Shown here piece by piece: positions 6,039 through 7,533 of a stretch of DNA of 7,533 nucleotides; positions within the stretch are counted from its first letter, which is position 1; every line of letters starts with the position of its first letter. The notes under the pieces are model-generated. The model saw only the letters and a list, made by a program, of their open reading frames with translations, ran no database searches and was not told where the DNA came from. Both the position numbers and the translations under genes were made by a program. Source of the DNA: Pseudomonadales bacterium (GTDB lineage: Bacteria; Pseudomonadota; Gammaproteobacteria; Pseudomonadales; UBA7239); NCBI GenBank assembly GCA_020443005.1, contig JAGRJA010000179.1, positions 1 to 7,533 on the forward strand, in the 5' to 3' direction.

Positions 6039-6464
6039 TTACATCACTTTCAGGTCTTTCAGCTGTTTTTCCATTTCAGCCCAGCTCCAGAAAGCGCTCA
6101 TTCGCTGAATCAGGCCTTCATCGTTCAACTCATAAACGGCAATCATGTCCACTTCGGTTTGCATGCCGGGAGCCATTTTGTTGACAGCGGTCTGGTGAAC
6201 GGCAACGGCCTTGTCACCACTGGGGATTCGCAGGTGTGCAGTAATTGTCAGGTTGGAAGGCCCGATCACTGTGTCCCAGAATTTTTCGATCGCGGCCTTG
6301 CCTCTATGGCCTTCGCCAGTCGCATCAAAGGGTGAAACACCTACAGGGTCCTGAACAATGGCATCATCGGCATAAAGCGCAAGCCAGGCTTCCTTGTTCC
6401 CTTCCATCGCATAGCCGATGGACTTTTTGTTGGCTTCGATGGCCGGTGTGGTTTGTTCACTCAT
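6039..6464 (-). CDS. SnoaL/NTF2-fold ketosteroid-isomerase-like protein
   Basis: The ATG at 6464-6462 is preceded by GGAGAA at about 7 nt and gives 141 residues, the usual size for this fold. The open frame runs further back but lacks a start with comparable support and would overlap the methyltransferase gene. The pattern WLALYADDAIVQDPVG, then FDATGEGHRGKAAIEKFWD and TEVDMIAVYELNDEGLIQRM, matches proteins annotated as steroid delta-isomerase or nuclear transport factor 2 family. By ungapped comparison with Pseudomonas putida ketosteroid isomerase, D39 (DPVG) and D106 (VDMI) sit at the two catalytic aspartates, but the position of catalytic Tyr16 is S15. Classical steroid isomerase activity is therefore doubtful; the pocket may act on another small hydrophobic compound. 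It is soluble with no signal peptide. It lies 109 bp downstream of the methyltransferase gene on the same strand, so co-transcription is possible. Confidence 0.82.
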   Translation of the reverse strand: MSEQTTPAIEANKKSIGYAMEGNKEAWLALYADDAIVQDPVGVSPFDATGEGHRGKAAIEKFWDTVIGPSNLTITAHLRIPSGDKAVAVHQTAVNKMAPGMQTEVDMIAVYELNDEGLIQRMSAFWSWAEMEKQLKDLKVM

Positions 6465-6521
6465 GTTCAATTCTCCGTTGAAGTTGCAAATGTTCTCGCG
6501 ACAAGGGTTTTTACAATACAG

Positions 6522-6549
6522 TATCCCGGGTATTGCGTTTATCGGGATA
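6522..6549. repeat. Inverted repeat TATCCCG / CGGGATA upstream of the isomerase-like gene
   Basis: Perfect 7-bp arms lie at 6522-6528 and 6543-6549, with centres 21 bp apart (two helical turns) and a 14-bp spacer. They sit between the methyltransferase stop and the isomerase-like start on the minus strand. The hairpin lacks a following T-run, so it is not an intrinsic terminator. A dimeric regulator site or an RNA leader structure is possible. Confidence 0.35.
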
Positions 6550-6573
6550 TAACACAAAACCCTGCAAGTTTCT

Positions 6574-7191
6574 TTAGACTCGCCGGAAAAGGCCCAGCGT
6601 ATTAACCATGGGTAATTCCTCGAACAAACCAGAGGCTTTTGCCAGTTTCCAGATGTCATAAGGCGCCTGACCACCTTTTGACGGGTCGGGAAAAATGTCG
6701 TGAATGGCGAGTATGCCGCCCGTGACGATATGGGTTACCCAGCTGCGATAATCGGTCAATGCCGCCTCCCAGGAATGCCCTCCGTCAATAAATACCATGC
6801 CAAGCGGTGTTGCCCAGTGGCGACTGGCAACGGCTGAAGGGGAGACAATTGGAACAACCGTTTGTTCAAGGTCAGCCTTGCGCATATTGATGCGAAACTC
6901 CCGAAAGCTGTCCATCAGTTTTACGCCGGAATCGTAAAGATCGGGGTCGTGATACGCTTCGCCAAGTTGATGTTCTTCAGAGCCGCGGTGATGGTCTACA
7001 GCATAAACAATGTTGTTGCGGGTTTTGGCGGCTGCCCCGAGATAAATTGTCGATTTTCCGCAGTAGCTGCCGACTTCAAGGCAGGGACCCAATGCGGCTG
7101 TTGCAAGGCAATGCTGGAAGAGTGCCTCACCTTCATCTTCGGCCAGAAAGCCTTTTACGGTATTGATATCGACGGGTAATACTGGGGGCAT
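6574..7191 (-). CDS. Class I SAM-dependent methyltransferase (Methyltransf_24-like)
   Basis: This is a 205-residue soluble protein. Motif I is CLEVGSYCGKSTIYLG (about 37-52), the glycine-rich loop that binds S-adenosylmethionine. The acidic residue at the end of strand 2 is in VYAVDHHRGSEEH (about 62-74), where D66 would contact the ribose. GMVFIDGGHSWEAALTDYRSW (about 130-150) and GGILAIHDIF (about 158-167) are the later core motifs; the IDGGH and HD residues are typical of Methyltransf_24, which includes metal-dependent sugar and antibiotic O-methyltransferases. The substrate is unknown. Neighbouring hldE, divergently transcribed, makes a surface-glycan substrate conceivable, but this is only context. 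The start ATG at 7191-7189 is preceded by AAGAGA at about 9 nt. No terminator is seen before the isomerase-like gene downstream. Confidence 0.85.
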   Translation of the reverse strand: MPPVLPVDINTVKGFLAEDEGEALFQHCLATAALGPCLEVGSYCGKSTIYLGAAAKTRNNIVYAVDHHRGSEEHQLGEAYHDPDLYDSGVKLMDSFREFRINMRKADLEQTVVPIVSPSAVASRHWATPLGMVFIDGGHSWEAALTDYRSWVTHIVTGGILAIHDIFPDPSKGGQAPYDIWKLAKASGLFEELPMVNTLGLFRRV

Positions 7192-7413
7192 GGTTGTTTT
7201 CTCTTTTTGAAAGGTTGGGACTCAGGGTGCCTGCAAGACAAGCGGGCCGTATGGGGTTTTTCCGGATGGTCTGCAAAATACACTAAATACCGGATGATTT
7301 CATTTCGTGGTTTGCCACTGTTGCCTTGCAGCAAACAAAAGCCTGCAATTTTCGTTCGCGTTGCTTTTACGGCCTTTATGCTATTATTTCGGCCTGAAAA
7401 TTCATCAGGTTAA
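7192..7413. other. Divergent intergenic region with four CTGCAA/TTGCAG motifs
   Basis: This 222-bp region between the methyltransferase and hldE holds CTGCAA at 7231-7236, 7271-7276 and 7343-7348, plus the inverted form TTGCAG at 7326-7331. The last two form an inverted repeat with an 11-bp spacer. It also holds a direct repeat CCGGATG at 7262-7268 and 7290-7296. It must contain the promoters of both genes. No convincing small gene is visible in it. Confidence 0.4.
7361..7387 (+). promoter_or_regulatory. Candidate hldE promoter
   Basis: TTGCTT (7361-7366) could serve as a -35 element, and TATTAT (7382-7387) preceded by TGC (7379-7381) makes an extended -10 element with five of six consensus matches. 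The spacer is 15 bp, shorter than ideal, which the TG extension may offset. Transcription would start near 7394, about 30 nt before the hldE start codon. Confidence 0.45.
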
Positions 7414-7422
7414 ATGCTGACT

Positions 7423-7533
7423 ATGAAGCTGTTTATGCCGCGTTTTGACAGGGCCCAGGTGCTGGTGGTGGGCGATGTCATGCTGGATCGTTATTGGCAC
7501 GGTTCGACTTCCCGTATTTCCCCCGAGGCTCCT
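7423..7533 (+). CDS. hldE: HldE, bifunctional heptose 7-phosphate kinase / heptose 1-phosphate adenylyltransferase, N-terminal fragment
   Basis: Only the first 37 codons are present; the gene runs off the right edge. The residues MKLFMPRFDRAQVLVVGDVM followed by LDRYWHGSTSRISPEAP align without gaps with the start of E. coli HldE (RfaE), including the VVGDVMLDRYW strand and the TSRISPEAP substrate-site motif of the PfkB/ribokinase-type kinase domain. HldE makes ADP-heptose for the lipopolysaccharide inner core in the cytoplasm. The ATG at 7423 matches the E. coli start; an in-frame ATG at 7414 lies closer to a CAGGT (7406-7410) and could be used instead. Whether the C-terminal adenylyltransferase domain is fused, as is usual, cannot be seen here. 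Confidence 0.93.
   Translation, partial: MKLFMPRFDRAQVLVVGDVMLDRYWHGSTSRISPEAP

Noticed and set aside
6465..6674. Possible 70-residue N-terminal extension of the isomerase-like protein
   Set aside because: The extension would overlap the methyltransferase coding region and has no family similarity. The ATG at 6464 has a good GGAGAA site and gives the normal family length.
1..7533. CRISPR arrays, tRNA genes, insertion sequences, phage genes, toxin-antitoxin or defence genes
   Set aside because: No repeat-spacer periodicity, cloverleaf, transposase motif, terminal inverted repeats or defence-family protein signatures were seen on either strand.

Overview
The window looks like chromosomal core and near-core DNA from a free-living, probably aquatic gammaproteobacterium of moderate GC content. 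The basis is the family content: a DUF748/AsmA-like envelope protein, a RegB/RegA (PrrB/PrrA, RoxS/RoxR) redox two-component pair, a PhoB-type regulator, a trimeric porin, and hldE with an N-terminus close to enterobacterial HldE. I cannot name a genus. I see no tRNA, rRNA, insertion sequence, phage gene or CRISPR array.

Layout. At 1-1259 (+) is the 3' part of a DUF748 gene, cut by the window edge. Converging on it across a 23-bp gap is the regB-regA operon (3129-1283, -), whose two genes overlap by 4 bp (ATGA). Across a 223-bp divergent intergenic region lies a phoB-like gene (3353-4042, +), not followed by phoR. Then come a porin with a signal peptide (4181-5296, +), an intrinsic terminator (5316-5348), and a short exported protein of unknown function (5383-5931, +). 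A strong bidirectional terminator (5995-6029) separates this from two minus-strand genes: a SnoaL/ketosteroid-isomerase-like protein (6464-6039) and a class I methyltransferase (7191-6574). At the right edge, after a 222-bp divergent intergenic region, the first 37 codons of hldE begin (7423 onward, +).

How the genes fit together. The middle of the window is regulatory and envelope-directed. RegBA would couple quinone-pool and redox state to transcription. The PhoB-like regulator sits directly upstream of an outer-membrane porin, and an 11-bp tandem repeat of the kind bound by OmpR/PhoB-family regulators lies between them; that regulatory link is inference. hldE, DUF748 and the porin all concern the outer membrane. 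The methyltransferase and isomerase-like genes have no assignable substrate.

I found no clearly new multi-gene system. The points most worth checking are the unrecognised exported protein with a disordered linker and a two-cysteine C-terminal domain, a possible extended -10 promoter inside the loop of the porin terminator, the 11-bp repeat between phoB and the porin, the isomerase-like protein lacking the usual catalytic tyrosine, and a cluster of CTGCAA motifs between the methyltransferase and hldE.
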